Source: Oscillospiraceae bacterium
GTDB lineage: Bacteria; Bacillota; Clostridia; Oscillospirales; QAMX01
Length of the DNA stretch: 44,367 nt
Assembly: GCA_015067675.1 (NCBI GenBank)
Contig: SVMB01000021.1
Coordinates: forward strand, 1 to 44,367
Direction: 5' to 3'
Under the pieces are notes generated by a model that was not told where the DNA came from, did no database searches, and saw nothing but the letters and a program-made list of their open reading frames with translations. Positions 32,110 to 40,441 of this stretch are shown here, piece by piece; positions within the stretch are counted from its first letter, which is position 1, and every line of letters starts with the position of its first letter. A program made the translations under genes and the position numbers.

Positions 32110-32833
32110 AGTCTTCCACGTTCTCGCTCGTACTATCCTCTACGCTATCCTCGGTCGGCAGCTCCATCAGCCGCAGTCCCGCCGTCGCTGTGACAGGAAG
32201 CGAGAATATGACCGAATGAGCCTTACTCTCAAGCCCTGCATTCTCCATGATCGAGCGCATGATCTGATTCTTCATCTCCGTGCGTACCACAATCAGTATC
32301 AGATCCTTCTCCTCCGCCAGCGTGACGCCCAGAAACTGCTGCGCACCTACCGAACCGTTGCCCTTGGCATGCAGTACCGTGCCGCCGCCGGCTTTTGCCT
32401 TGCGGGCAGCGTCCATGACGAGATTCGAGTATCCCTGATTGGCAATTACAATGAGCAGCTCGTGCTTGGTTTCTTTCATGACGCTTTCCTCCGCTACTGA
32501 GAAATTCTGCCCTGCTGTGAGATAATTGAGGGCTTTCTTGCCGCCGACACTGCTCAGCGGTATGGTGAAGGCAATGCCCACACCGGGAAAGTCGATGTTG
32601 AGCTGCAGCTGCAGCTCCCGGCGGATGTCGCGCCAGGTCTCGCCGGTGACGATGGAGAATAAAACGATCTTTTCGGTTTTCTCAAGTCCCAGATAGTAAA
32701 GCGTTTCGCTGGCGGCGGTTCCCGCACCCAGCGTGCCCAGAATCGCCGAAACATTGTGGTCGGTAAAAAGCTTGCGGAATCGCGGCGCCGCCGTACGGTT
32801 GGCAATGGCGACCATCATATAAAGTTTATCCAT
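32108..32833 (-). CDS. PII-like signalling protein paired with a DUF1538 membrane protein
   Basis: A 241-aa protein with two tandem GlnB/PII-like ferredoxin folds (MDKLYMMVAIANRTAAPRFR ... and HELLIVIANQGYSNLVMDAA ... GGGTVLHAKGNGSVGAQQF). The second half carries a PII-type pattern around GTVLHAKG. PII-like proteins control transporters by binding nucleotides. It lies 24 nt after the DUF1538 gene, on the same strand, with AAGGAG 7 nt before its ATG, so it probably regulates that membrane protein. The TAA stop lies in the outer arm of repeat F, and the acidic tail (TEDSVEDSTSENVED) is next to it. The 3' part has a G-rich coding strand. Confidence 0.78.
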   Translation of the reverse strand: MDKLYMMVAIANRTAAPRFRKLFTDHNVSAILGTLGAGTAASETLYYLGLEKTEKIVLFSIVTGETWRDIRRELQLQLNIDFPGVGIAFTIPLSSVGGKKALNYLTAGQNFSVAEESVMKETKHELLIVIANQGYSNLVMDAARKAKAGGGTVLHAKGNGSVGAQQFLGVTLAEEKDLILIVVRTEMKNQIMRSIMENAGLESKAHSVIFSLPVTATAGLRLMELPTEDSVEDSTSENVED

Positions 32834-32857
32834 GTCAGGCTCCTTTCCGGCACAGGA

Positions 32858-34390
32858 TTACAGCTCGATGATGGCGTCGTCAGGCAGCATGTCGAAGGCG
32901 GAGGGCGGTACAGGTACAGGCTCCTCGATGTGCTGAGAACGCAGCTTGTAAATCATGCCCAGAATCTGAATCGTGATCAGAGGCGTCATCGCAACCATCG
33001 CAACAACACCGAAGGCGTCGGTGACGATGTTGCCGCCTACGGCTACACAGGCGCCCTGCGCCAGCGGCAGCAGGAACGTCGCCGTCATCGGGCCGGAGGC
33101 CACGCCGCCGGAGTCGAAGGCGATGGCCGTGAAAATCTTCGGGACAAAGAAGGACAGCCCCAGCGCAATGGCATAACCCGGAATCAGCAGCCAGAAAATC
33201 GAAATGCCCGTGAGAACACGCAGCATCGCAAGACCGACCGAGGCCGCAACACCCAGAGAAAGACTCATGCCCATGGCTTTCTCGGAAATCGCACCGTCGG
33301 TGAGCTCCTCAACCTGCTTGTTGAGGACGTAAACGGCGGGCTCCGCCTTGACGATGAAGTAACCGATGACCATGCCGATGGGGATGATGATCCAGTTGTA
33401 GGGCAGCGATGCCAGCTGCTGGCCCAGGAAGTTGCCGGCGGGCATAAAGCCGACGTTTGCGCCGGTCAGGAAGAGGACGAGGCCGATGTAGGTGTACAGA
33501 AGTCCCACGAGAATCTGCGCCAGCGAACGGCCCGGCAGACGCAGGCTGACAATCTGGAACAGGCCGAAGAAGGCAACAATCGGCAGCAGAGAGACCGCGA
33601 TCTCTTCCAGATACTTGGGCAGTCCCACGCTGAACAGCTGCCAAAGCTGCGCGGAATCCCAGATTTCGGGCAGCACGGGCGGCACGTATTCGGAGGCACC
33701 CGGACGGTAGATCAGGCTCAGAATCAGCACCGCGATGATCGGTCCCACGGAACACAGCGCAACCAGACCGAAGCTGTCGTTGGCGGCATGGCGGTCGCTT
33801 CGTACCGCGGCGATACCGACGCCCAGCGCCATGATGAAGGGAACGGTCATGGGGCCTGTGGTGACACCGCCGGAGTCAAAGGCCACGGCCAGAAAATCGC
33901 CGGGCACAAAGAACGAGACGATAAAGACGACTATGTACAGCCCCACCAGCAGATGCGGCAGCGGGATACCAAAGAGCATACGCAGCATTGCCACCACCAG
34001 GAACAGTCCCACGCCGACGGCAACGACCATGATGAGGGTAAAGTTCGGCACCGACGGCACCTGCTCGGCCAGTACCTGCAGATCGGGCTCGGATATGGTG
34101 ATGATGAAGCCCAGAATGAATGCCAGCAGAAGCAGAATCGGCAGGTTTTTGGTTTTGGCCATTGTCGAGCCGACGCGCTCTCCCATCGGGGTCATGCTCA
34201 TCTCCGCACCAAGGGTGAAGAACATGATGCCTACCACAATCAGGGCTGCGCCCATCAGAAAACAGAGCAGAATGCTGGCTGAGATGGGCGCGATGGTAAA
34301 GCACAGCAGCATGACAATTCCTACAACCGGCATGACGGCGCGTAAAGCTTCCATGAGCTTTTCACGCAATTTTTCCAGGGTCGAATTCAA
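32858..34390 (-). CDS. DUF1538 family integral membrane protein
   Basis: A 510-aa membrane protein with an internal duplication: the motif GDFLAVAFDSGGVTTGPMTV in the first half is repeated as PKIFTAIAFDSGGVASGPMT in the second, each flanked by several hydrophobic helices, as in DUF1538 transport-like proteins. A role as an ion or metabolite transporter controlled by the PII-like partner is inferred. The best start is TTG 34390 (LNSTLEKLREKLMEAL), because AAAGGA lies about 10 nt upstream; the upstream in-frame ATG at 34483 precedes the promoter region, and an internal ATG is at about 34354. The promoter region holds a 14-nt perfect palindrome. Confidence 0.85.
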   Translation of the reverse strand: MNSTLEKLREKLMEALRAVMPVVGIVMLLCFTIAPISASILLCFLMGAALIVVGIMFFTLGAEMSMTPMGERVGSTMAKTKNLPILLLLAFILGFIITISEPDLQVLAEQVPSVPNFTLIMVVAVGVGLFLVVAMLRMLFGIPLPHLLVGLYIVVFIVSFFVPGDFLAVAFDSGGVTTGPMTVPFIMALGVGIAAVRSDRHAANDSFGLVALCSVGPIIAVLILSLIYRPGASEYVPPVLPEIWDSAQLWQLFSVGLPKYLEEIAVSLLPIVAFFGLFQIVSLRLPGRSLAQILVGLLYTYIGLVLFLTGANVGFMPAGNFLGQQLASLPYNWIIIPIGMVIGYFIVKAEPAVYVLNKQVEELTDGAISEKAMGMSLSLGVAASVGLAMLRVLTGISIFWLLIPGYAIALGLSFFVPKIFTAIAFDSGGVASGPMTATFLLPLAQGACVAVGGNIVTDAFGVVAMVAMTPLITIQILGMIYKLRSQHIEEPVPVPPSAFDMLPDDAIIEL

Positions 34391-34433
34391 GCGGCAATCG
34401 TCCTTTCTAGGCTGGTTAGAAATATATATGCTT

Positions 34434-34463
34434 ATTTTAACATAAAAAGTATACTTTTGGAAT
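34434..34463 (-). promoter_or_regulatory. DUF1538 promoter with a perfect palindrome
   Basis: Minus strand: TTCCAA, 17-nt spacer, TAAAAT. The palindrome AAAAGTATACTTTT (34445-34458) fills the spacer and is a candidate operator. The -35 is weak, so an activator or repressor binding the palindrome would make sense. Confidence 0.5.
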
Positions 34464-34648
34464 GTGGGCATCGGAAGGTTCACAGTATATTTACGGGTGT
34501 TAAGAATACGCTAAGAATGAGCGTGCATCAGATTATGCAAATGTTAAAGAATGATGTGAAAAACCGGGGTTAGAAATGACGATTATCTGCTGCGCGGTGC
34601 GTAGAATGGGTGATTTTGAGATTTTTGAATTGCTTGCAAAGTTTTTCC
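34464..34648. other. Intergenic DNA with no recognised feature
   Basis: AT-richer spacer between the DUF1538 promoter and the promoter of the 75-aa gene. No open reading frame with an RBS, and no clear hairpin or repeat was seen. Confidence 0.5.
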
Positions 34649-34677
34649 TTGCCTAACAACGCAATTTATGGTATGCT
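34649..34677 (+). promoter_or_regulatory. Promoter of the 75-aa peptide gene
   Basis: TTGCCT (34649-34654), 17-nt spacer, TATGCT (34672-34677), 32 nt before the ATG. Confidence 0.65.
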
Positions 34678-34709
34678 GAATACAAATCTGTAAGGAGGAT
34701 TATTAGAAT

Positions 34710-34937
34710 ATGGATATCAAGGCAAAGATCGAAGAAGTCGTGGAAAAAATCAAGAACGATCCCGCTCTGCTGGCAAAGTTCAAGGAAGAACCGGTCAAGA
34801 CCATCGAAGGTATCGTCGGCATCGACCTGCCCGACGATCAGATCGGGAAGCTGGTTGACGCCGTGAAGGCAAAGATCGCCGTGGACGGCATCGGCAGCGT
34901 GCTGGGCGGTCTGGGCGGCCTGTTTGGCAGGAAGTAA
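34710..34937 (+). CDS. 75-aa helical protein with Gly-rich tail, unknown function
   Basis: MDIKAKIEEVVEKIKNDPAL is amphipathic helix; FKEEPVKTIEGIVGIDLPDD resembles the pattern of Nif11/NHLP leader peptides (short helices, then a Gly-Ile-x-Leu-Pro turn); the tail is GSVLGGLGGLFGRK. Leader peptides of that type precede a modified core after Gly-Gly, but no maturase or export gene is nearby, and the core would be tiny, so this is only a resemblance. AAGGAGG lies about 11 nt upstream, and the gene has its own promoter, so it is probably expressed. A small conserved clostridial helical protein is the alternative. Confidence 0.7.
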   Translation: MDIKAKIEEVVEKIKNDPALLAKFKEEPVKTIEGIVGIDLPDDQIGKLVDAVKAKIAVDGIGSVLGGLGGLFGRK

Positions 34938-34950
34938 ACAGAATCAGCCG

Positions 34951-34970
34951 CAGCCTTGGCGCTGCGGTTT
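34951..34970 (+). terminator. Possible terminator after the 75-aa gene
   Basis: CCGCAG and CTGCGG form a stem with an 8-nt loop 13 nt after the stop, followed by TTTG only. Weak. Confidence 0.4.
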
Positions 34971-35054
34971 GAAAAGGGGCGGCCGGAGGATGCGTTTGCG
35001 GCTGCCTCTTTGCGTTTGGAGAACAGACTGTGATGCCCAAGAGGAGGACACGAT

Positions 35055-36920
35055 ATGAAATACGAGTCACTGGGTTATCCCTGCAGAAATTTCTGCTTCT
35101 TTGAGATCGACCGCATCCCCTGCGATCCGCTGGACGGTCGGGAGAAGGTTGCGCTGTCCACCTGCGTGCACGGCGGCACCGCCCGCATCATCATTCTCGA
35201 TCCGGAGAAGGACACCGGCGAGTGCTATGACGTGCCCCAGGCCGGAGAGATGGCCGCGTGGGGACTTTTGTATCTGCCGGATTACGGAAAGCTGCTGGCC
35301 GGTACCTGCGCCAGAGGCGGCTATCTCTGCTCACTGGATCTTGCAACCCGCAAGTGGGATCCGTCTGTGAACATTCCCGGCGAGACCTACTTCTGGAACC
35401 TGACCAGGGGCGGCGACGGACTGGTTTACGGTACCAGCTATCCCGGCTGCATCATGTTCCGCTACGATCCTGCCACGGGGATTCTCGACTCCGCCGGGCG
35501 CGTCGGCGACGATCCCGAGAATCTCTACACCCGCCCTGCCATGACGCTGCCAAACGGCAATGTGATCATCGGCTGCGGCTGCCATACCTATCATATGTAC
35601 TGCTACGACGTGAAGGATCACACCTTCACGCCCTTTGGTCAGGACGGTGAGCTGGCGGTGGAGATCGATCAGGGGCTGATCGTGAGCGCGGTGCAGTACG
35701 GCGATATTATCCGCTTCTACGATGCCGAAACGCTTTTGCAGGTGGACGGGGATGTCTCCCGGTCGGCTCCGTCAACGGAGGGCGCCCGCGATCCCCGCGT
35801 CATTGCAAAGATCCGCGAGCTCATCGAGCCACCTCCGGAGCGCAGATACGGCCAGCCCCGTTATCTGCGCTCCCTCGCCGACGGCACGATCTTTGGCATC
35901 TCCGGTCAGGAATATTTCCTCGTCCGTGACGGCGAAATCGAGTTTCGCCGCATCCCGGTGGAGGCTCCGCCGACGGGTATCTTCCAGCTTGCCGCCGACG
36001 AAAACGACGTCATCTGGTTCTCCACCGGCCTTGGACAGACCATAGGCCGCTACAATCCCGCCGACGGCTCCTACTGGAACTCGCCCATGGTCACAGAGAA
36101 GAACGGCGAGGTGTACGGCATCGTACCCTACCGGGGACTGGTGTATCTGGCGGCCTATTCCGGCGGCGATCATGTGGTTTACGACCCGAATAAGCCCTGG
36201 AATATGCGGGAAAACCGCAATCCGGTGACGCTGGAATCGGTGGGAAAGATCATGGTGCGCCCCATCGGCCGCAGCATCCTGGGGCCGGACAGCAACATCT
36301 GGACCGGGTGGTCGGCGACCTATGGCCGCTACGGCGGCGGCATCACCCGCATCAACACCGAAACCCATGAGGTTGCGATGTGGCACGACATGATTCCGGA
36401 GCAGTCCTACGGCGCACTGGCGGCGGGCAGGGAGTACATCTACGTTACCACCAACGGCTCAACCTCAGGGCGTCCGTCCCGGGAGGATTGCTTCTTCCTG
36501 CTGCGGCTGGATACGGACGGCAATATCGTGCAGCGTGAGCAGTTTGAGCTGGGACAGTACCCTGCACAGCTGGCAGTCATTGGGGATAAGCTGTTTCTGG
36601 CGCTGCAGGATACCCGCGACAACCGGCAGTATCTGCGCATCTACTGCGAGGAAACGCTGGAGCTCATTGACACGATTGAGATCGGTGAGAGGGGAACGAA
36701 GCCGACGTTTGAAAACACCATCTGCAGCATGGGCAAATACGATGAGCATACGCTGATTATGTTTGTGGGGCAGGAGGCGCGGCTGGTGGATGCGGAAAGC
36801 TGTGAGATCCTGCAGCGGCGGGAATTACCGGCTGCGGTGAAGGTCTATGCGATGACCTCCGACAAGAGCATCTACGTGCCCAACGGCTCAGAGCTTCTGC
36901 GCTTCCGGTTTGACGGCTGA
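35055..36920 (+). CDS. Beta-propeller protein (SMP-30 / Vgb / YncE-like)
   Basis: A 621-aa protein built from recurring blade-like units: LLAGTCARGGYLCSLDLATR, LVYGTSYPGCIMFRYDPATG, NVIIGCGCHTYHMYCYDVKD, VIWFSTGLGQTIGRYNPADG, LVYLAAYSGGDHVVYDPNKP and YIYVTTNGSTSGR. Blades of about 45-60 residues with a YDP/LDL-type ending fit a six- to eight-bladed propeller, as in lactonases and virginiamycin-B-lyase-like proteins. No signal peptide, so cytoplasmic. No catalytic residue can be named. RBS AGAGGAGG lies 8 nt before the ATG. The next gene on the right converges on it over a bidirectional terminator. A function in sugar metabolism is suggested by neighbouring isomerase-like genes only. Confidence 0.72.
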   Translation: MKYESLGYPCRNFCFFEIDRIPCDPLDGREKVALSTCVHGGTARIIILDPEKDTGECYDVPQAGEMAAWGLLYLPDYGKLLAGTCARGGYLCSLDLATRKWDPSVNIPGETYFWNLTRGGDGLVYGTSYPGCIMFRYDPATGILDSAGRVGDDPENLYTRPAMTLPNGNVIIGCGCHTYHMYCYDVKDHTFTPFGQDGELAVEIDQGLIVSAVQYGDIIRFYDAETLLQVDGDVSRSAPSTEGARDPRVIAKIRELIEPPPERRYGQPRYLRSLADGTIFGISGQEYFLVRDGEIEFRRIPVEAPPTGIFQLAADENDVIWFSTGLGQTIGRYNPADGSYWNSPMVTEKNGEVYGIVPYRGLVYLAAYSGGDHVVYDPNKPWNMRENRNPVTLESVGKIMVRPIGRSILGPDSNIWTGWSATYGRYGGGITRINTETHEVAMWHDMIPEQSYGALAAGREYIYVTTNGSTSGRPSREDCFFLLRLDTDGNIVQREQFELGQYPAQLAVIGDKLFLALQDTRDNRQYLRIYCEETLELIDTIEIGERGTKPTFENTICSMGKYDEHTLIMFVGQEARLVDAESCEILQRRELPAAVKVYAMTSDKSIYVPNGSELLRFRFDG

Positions 36921-36944
36921 TCCTTCCTCATACAATATAAAAAA

Positions 36945-36978
36945 GAGCCCGGACTGTTCAAATACACAGTCCGGGTTC
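36945..36978. terminator. Bidirectional rho-independent terminator
   Basis: Arms GAGCCCGGACTGT (36945-36957) and ACAGTCCGGGTTC (36966-36978), one G-T pair, with TTTTTT following on the minus strand and a T-rich stretch on +. It lies between convergent stops at 36920 and 37004. It is unrelated in sequence to the structured repeats. Confidence 0.88.
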
Positions 36979-37003
36979 TGCTGTTTTGCGTCAATTTGAG
37001 GGG

Positions 37004-37933
37004 TTACGCGTCCAGACGGGAGGCAAAGTAGCGGCCGATGGCGGCGATAAAGCGCAGCGCGGCCTCCCCGATCTCCTGCGGCACCAGGTCAACGCCTGCG
37101 AAGGTCTCAAAATTCAGCGCGCCCTCGTAGCCGATGTCGCGGAGTCCGGCGATGAAGTCCTCCCAGTCCACCGCACCGCGCTTCTGGGTGTAGGGGATGA
37201 GATGCAGGTCGGAGGCGGCGTCATTGTCGTGGATATGCAGCGTCGTCAGGCGCTTTCCGAGGGTTCGGATGTCGTTTGAGAGAATCCGGCAGGTGTTGTT
37301 GGCATGACCGATGTCAAAGCAGAAGCCAAAGACATCCTCCCCCGCCTCGGCGTTGAGGGTATCGATGTAGCGGCAGGCTTCCTGCACGTCGCAGCAGCAG
37401 CCCATGACCACATGGTGACCGTTGTGGGAGGGGATGTTTTCCAGGCAGATCTTCACGCCGTACTGTTTGGCCGCCGGAATCAGCCGACGGTACATGGCCA
37501 TGTTGATCTCCCACTCGTGCGCCTTGTCATTGCGGCAGGCGGGATGCACGATGAGGGCATGACAGCCGATATAGGCCATGATGGCGATGATCTTCTCGGT
37601 GGCCATGATGATGTAGTCGTTGAGGTCATCCTTGCCGTCGATGATCATGGGGAAGAGCCCGTGACCCGAGGAGATGGCGACGCCGTGGCGGAGGGCGGCC
37701 TCCTTGACGGGACGGTAGAGCTCCAGCAGTTCCTCAAGCGGCGCATCGTAGAAGGTGTTGCGCTCGCCGCGGGAGATGAGGCCTGCGTTCATGGTCTGAT
37801 CGATGTTGAAGTCCACGGCGTCAAAGCCGCAGCTTTTGATGAAGGCGAAGGCTTCGTCGGCATGGGCGTCACCGCCGAAGCGTTTATCATACCAGTTGCC
37901 GGTCTGTACGCAGATCAGATTCTTTCCAGCCAT
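37004..37933 (-). CDS. Xylose-isomerase-like TIM barrel (sugar isomerase/epimerase type) 1
   Basis: A 309-aa protein of the AP-endonuclease-2 / sugar phosphate isomerase-epimerase family. Signatures: FIKSCGFDAVDFNIDQTMNA (first barrel unit), VKICLENIPSHNGHH (metal-ligand Glu), GFCFDIGHANNT (Asp, His), LTTLHIHDND (His-x-His-x-x-Asp) and GALNFETFAG (Glu). The complete metal site suggests an active enzyme. ATG 37933 is chosen because GGAGGT lies 8 nt upstream. It is last in a run of four minus-strand genes (41347 to 37004) separated by 24-66 nt. The sugar is unknown. It shares fold and motif order with the gene at 40442-41347. Confidence 0.85.
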   Translation of the reverse strand: MAGKNLICVQTGNWYDKRFGGDAHADEAFAFIKSCGFDAVDFNIDQTMNAGLISRGERNTFYDAPLEELLELYRPVKEAALRHGVAISSGHGLFPMIIDGKDDLNDYIIMATEKIIAIMAYIGCHALIVHPACRNDKAHEWEINMAMYRRLIPAAKQYGVKICLENIPSHNGHHVVMGCCCDVQEACRYIDTLNAEAGEDVFGFCFDIGHANNTCRILSNDIRTLGKRLTTLHIHDNDAASDLHLIPYTQKRGAVDWEDFIAGLRDIGYEGALNFETFAGVDLVPQEIGEAALRFIAAIGRYFASRLDA

Positions 37934-37966
37934 ACCAAATACCTCCAAATGCAGATTGTGGCTCTG

Positions 37967-39007
37967 TTACGCGCCCAGCACGTAGGCGATCATCAGCTGG
38001 GTGGTGGCGTCGAGACCCTCAATGTGGGTACGCTCGCGGCCGTGGCTGCAGTAGACCGCCATGCCCATGGCGGCGGAGCGCACGTTGCAGCCGCCGTGCT
38101 GGGCGGCGTTGCCGTCGGTGGAGTAGTGATTGAAGATGTCCAGGGCGTAGGGCGTGCCGGTCTTTTCGGCGAGGGCGATGAGCTCATTGGTCAGCTCGTA
38201 ATCGTAGGGGCCCTTCGCGTCCTTGGCGCAGATGCTCACGGAGAACTCGTTGCCGTCCAGATCCGGGCCGATGAGGCCGATATCGATGGCGAGGTATTCG
38301 GAAACCTCCGGCGGGACGTAGGAGCCGCCCAGGCCGATCTCTTCCTTGAAGGGGAAGGCAAGCATGGTGCGGTACCGGGGCCTGGCACCCGTCTCGACGA
38401 TATATTTGAGCATGGTGAAGGCGCAGGCACAGGCCGCTTTATCGTCGAGGAAGCGGGCTTTGACAAAGCCCTTCTCCGTGACTTCGTACTGGGGGTCAAT
38501 GGCAATGTAGTCGCCGTGGCGGATGCCCAGCGCTTCGACCTCGGCGCGGGAGGAGACCTTCTCGTCGAGGATGATCATCATGTGGTAGTCGTCGCGGGGG
38601 AGGGTGCGGGCGTCGTCAAAGACGTGGGTGGAGTGGGACTGGCAGGTGAGCAGACCTGTATAGGCGCGGCCGTCGCGGGTGAGGACGGTGACGGTGCAGC
38701 CGTCCACGTTATAGTAGTTGATGCCGCCGACGGTGCGCATACGGATCTTGCCGTCTGAGTCGATGCGGCGCACGACGAGACCGTTGGTGTCCATGTGGGC
38801 GCCGACGAGGACGGTTTTGGAGTTGTCAGCGCCGTCGAGGGTGATGTAGGCGGTGCTGCGGTTGTCGTAGGTGACGGTGCAGCCCAGAGAGGCGGCGAGT
38901 TCCTCGATAACGGGCTTCATGCGCACGTAGTAGCCCACCGGCGAGGGGGTGTAGAGGAGCTTTTTGAGCACGTCGAGGGTGTAGGCGGAGTCGAAGCTGT
39001 AATACAT
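37967..39007 (-). CDS. M42-family metallo-aminopeptidase
   Basis: A 346-aa di-metal peptidase of the PepA / tetrahedral-aminopeptidase family. KTVLVGAHMDTNGLVVRRID supplies the first metal His-x-Asp; ARFLDDKAACACAF the bridging Asp; FPFKEEIGLGG the catalytic Glu-Glu; LAIDIGLIGPDLDG the next Asp; and HGRERTHIEG the last His. Length is normal. It would trim small peptides in the cytoplasm. RBS AAAGGAGG lies about 10 nt before the ATG. It stands between the two TIM-barrel genes in the same direction. Confidence 0.9.
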   Translation of the reverse strand: MYYSFDSAYTLDVLKKLLYTPSPVGYYVRMKPVIEELAASLGCTVTYDNRSTAYITLDGADNSKTVLVGAHMDTNGLVVRRIDSDGKIRMRTVGGINYYNVDGCTVTVLTRDGRAYTGLLTCQSHSTHVFDDARTLPRDDYHMMIILDEKVSSRAEVEALGIRHGDYIAIDPQYEVTEKGFVKARFLDDKAACACAFTMLKYIVETGARPRYRTMLAFPFKEEIGLGGSYVPPEVSEYLAIDIGLIGPDLDGNEFSVSICAKDAKGPYDYELTNELIALAEKTGTPYALDIFNHYSTDGNAAQHGGCNVRSAAMGMAVYCSHGRERTHIEGLDATTQLMIAYVLGA

Positions 39008-39073
39008 GGGAAGTCCTCCTTTTGGGTGAGTGATATGGTGATCCGGACAGGCCGGAAAATGGTTCAGAATACC

Positions 39074-40417
39074 TCAGATATCCTCCCGCCCGCATTTGCG
39101 GTAAAAGAGCACGTGCAGGCAGATACCTTTCAGCGTCGAACTGATGGTCAGCGCCCACCAGATGCCGTTAAGCCCCAGTCCCAGCGCCGTGAGGCCCAGC
39201 GCCATGGGGATGCGCAGCGCGGTGAGCACGATGCTCACGATACTGCAGGCGCGGGTGTAGCCAAGGCCGGAGATGGCACCGGTGGCCATCAGCTCCAGAC
39301 ACATGAAGGGTTCGCTGATGCCCACGATCACGAAATACCCCACCGAGAGCGCTACCACATCTGCCTCACGGAAGAAAAGTGCGCAGATCTGGGTGGGAAA
39401 GAGAATGAACAATAAACCGATGAACGCGCCCCAGAGGAATACAAACGTCCCGGCGTACCGGTAGCCCCGGCGGATGCGGGAAAACTTCCCCGCGCCGCAG
39501 TTCTGGGCGGCGAAAGCGTTCATCGCCGAGCCGAAGCCGTCGGAGGTGTTCCAGGTCAGGCTCTCGATGTGTCCGCCGATCTGCTGGACGGCTACGGCGC
39601 CGTCGCCGAAGCCTGCAACAAGACGGGTGAGTACCATGGAGATGGCGCAGTAGGTGGTGCTCTGCAGGGCGGTCGGGCCGCCCATGCGCACAACGGCGGA
39701 AAAGTACCGGCCGGATACAGGCCGCGTCAGCGGCGTCTGCCGCAGAAGATGCTCCGGCTTCATCGAAAAGATCAGCACCAGCGTCACGACGATGTGCGCC
39801 GTGAGGGTGGCAAGCGCCGCGCCCACGACCTCGAGGCGGGGCATGGGGCCGACGCCGAGGATGAGCACGGGGTCGAGGATCATGTTGAGGATCAGCCCCG
39901 CGGAATTTGCCTTGAGGGGTGTTTTGGCGTCACCCTGGGCGGTGTAAAGGCCGGTGAGGGTGGTGTTGAGAAAGGGCAGGATCACCGTACCGCAGGTGAT
40001 CATCAGGTAGCTGCGGGCATATTGGATGGTCTGGGGATCCTCAAGGCCGTAGAAGGCGATGAGCTGGCGGTGAAAGAGCAGACAGACGGCGCCGAAGACC
40101 AGACCGAAGAGCACGACCAACTGTACTGCCGCCGCTGCGTAGCGCCCGGCCTCCTCCTTTTCGCCGCGCCCGAGACACTGGGCCGCGTGTACCTGCCCGC
40201 CCATGCGGGTGAGCACGGACAGCCCCGACGACAGCCAGCCGTACATGCCGGCGACGCCGATGCCTGCCACGGCCTTCGCGCCGAGCTTGCCCACCCAGAC
40301 CATGTCGGTGAGGCTGTAGGCGGTGGAAAGAAAGGACGAAGCCATGATGGGCAGTGCCAGCTTCATCAGAGTTTTGAAAATCGGGCCGCGGGTCAGGGGT
40401 GCTGTGGAATCTGACAT
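39074..40417 (-). CDS. MATE-family efflux transporter
   Basis: A 447-aa membrane protein with twelve hydrophobic segments in two similar halves. The start (LTRGPIFKTLMKLALPIMAS), the motif DMVWVGKLGAKAVAGIGVAG and the second-half counterpart (TTYCAISMVLTRLVAGFGDG) are typical of MATE cation-driven multidrug exporters. RBS GAGG lies about 9 nt before the ATG; the start is 24 nt after the TIM-barrel gene at 40442-41347, so the two are co-transcribed. Substrate unknown. Confidence 0.92.
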   Translation of the reverse strand: MSDSTAPLTRGPIFKTLMKLALPIMASSFLSTAYSLTDMVWVGKLGAKAVAGIGVAGMYGWLSSGLSVLTRMGGQVHAAQCLGRGEKEEAGRYAAAAVQLVVLFGLVFGAVCLLFHRQLIAFYGLEDPQTIQYARSYLMITCGTVILPFLNTTLTGLYTAQGDAKTPLKANSAGLILNMILDPVLILGVGPMPRLEVVGAALATLTAHIVVTLVLIFSMKPEHLLRQTPLTRPVSGRYFSAVVRMGGPTALQSTTYCAISMVLTRLVAGFGDGAVAVQQIGGHIESLTWNTSDGFGSAMNAFAAQNCGAGKFSRIRRGYRYAGTFVFLWGAFIGLLFILFPTQICALFFREADVVALSVGYFVIVGISEPFMCLELMATGAISGLGYTRACSIVSIVLTALRIPMALGLTALGLGLNGIWWALTISSTLKGICLHVLFYRKCGREDI

Positions 40418-40441
40418 GGGGAAACCTCGCTTTACGGGATT

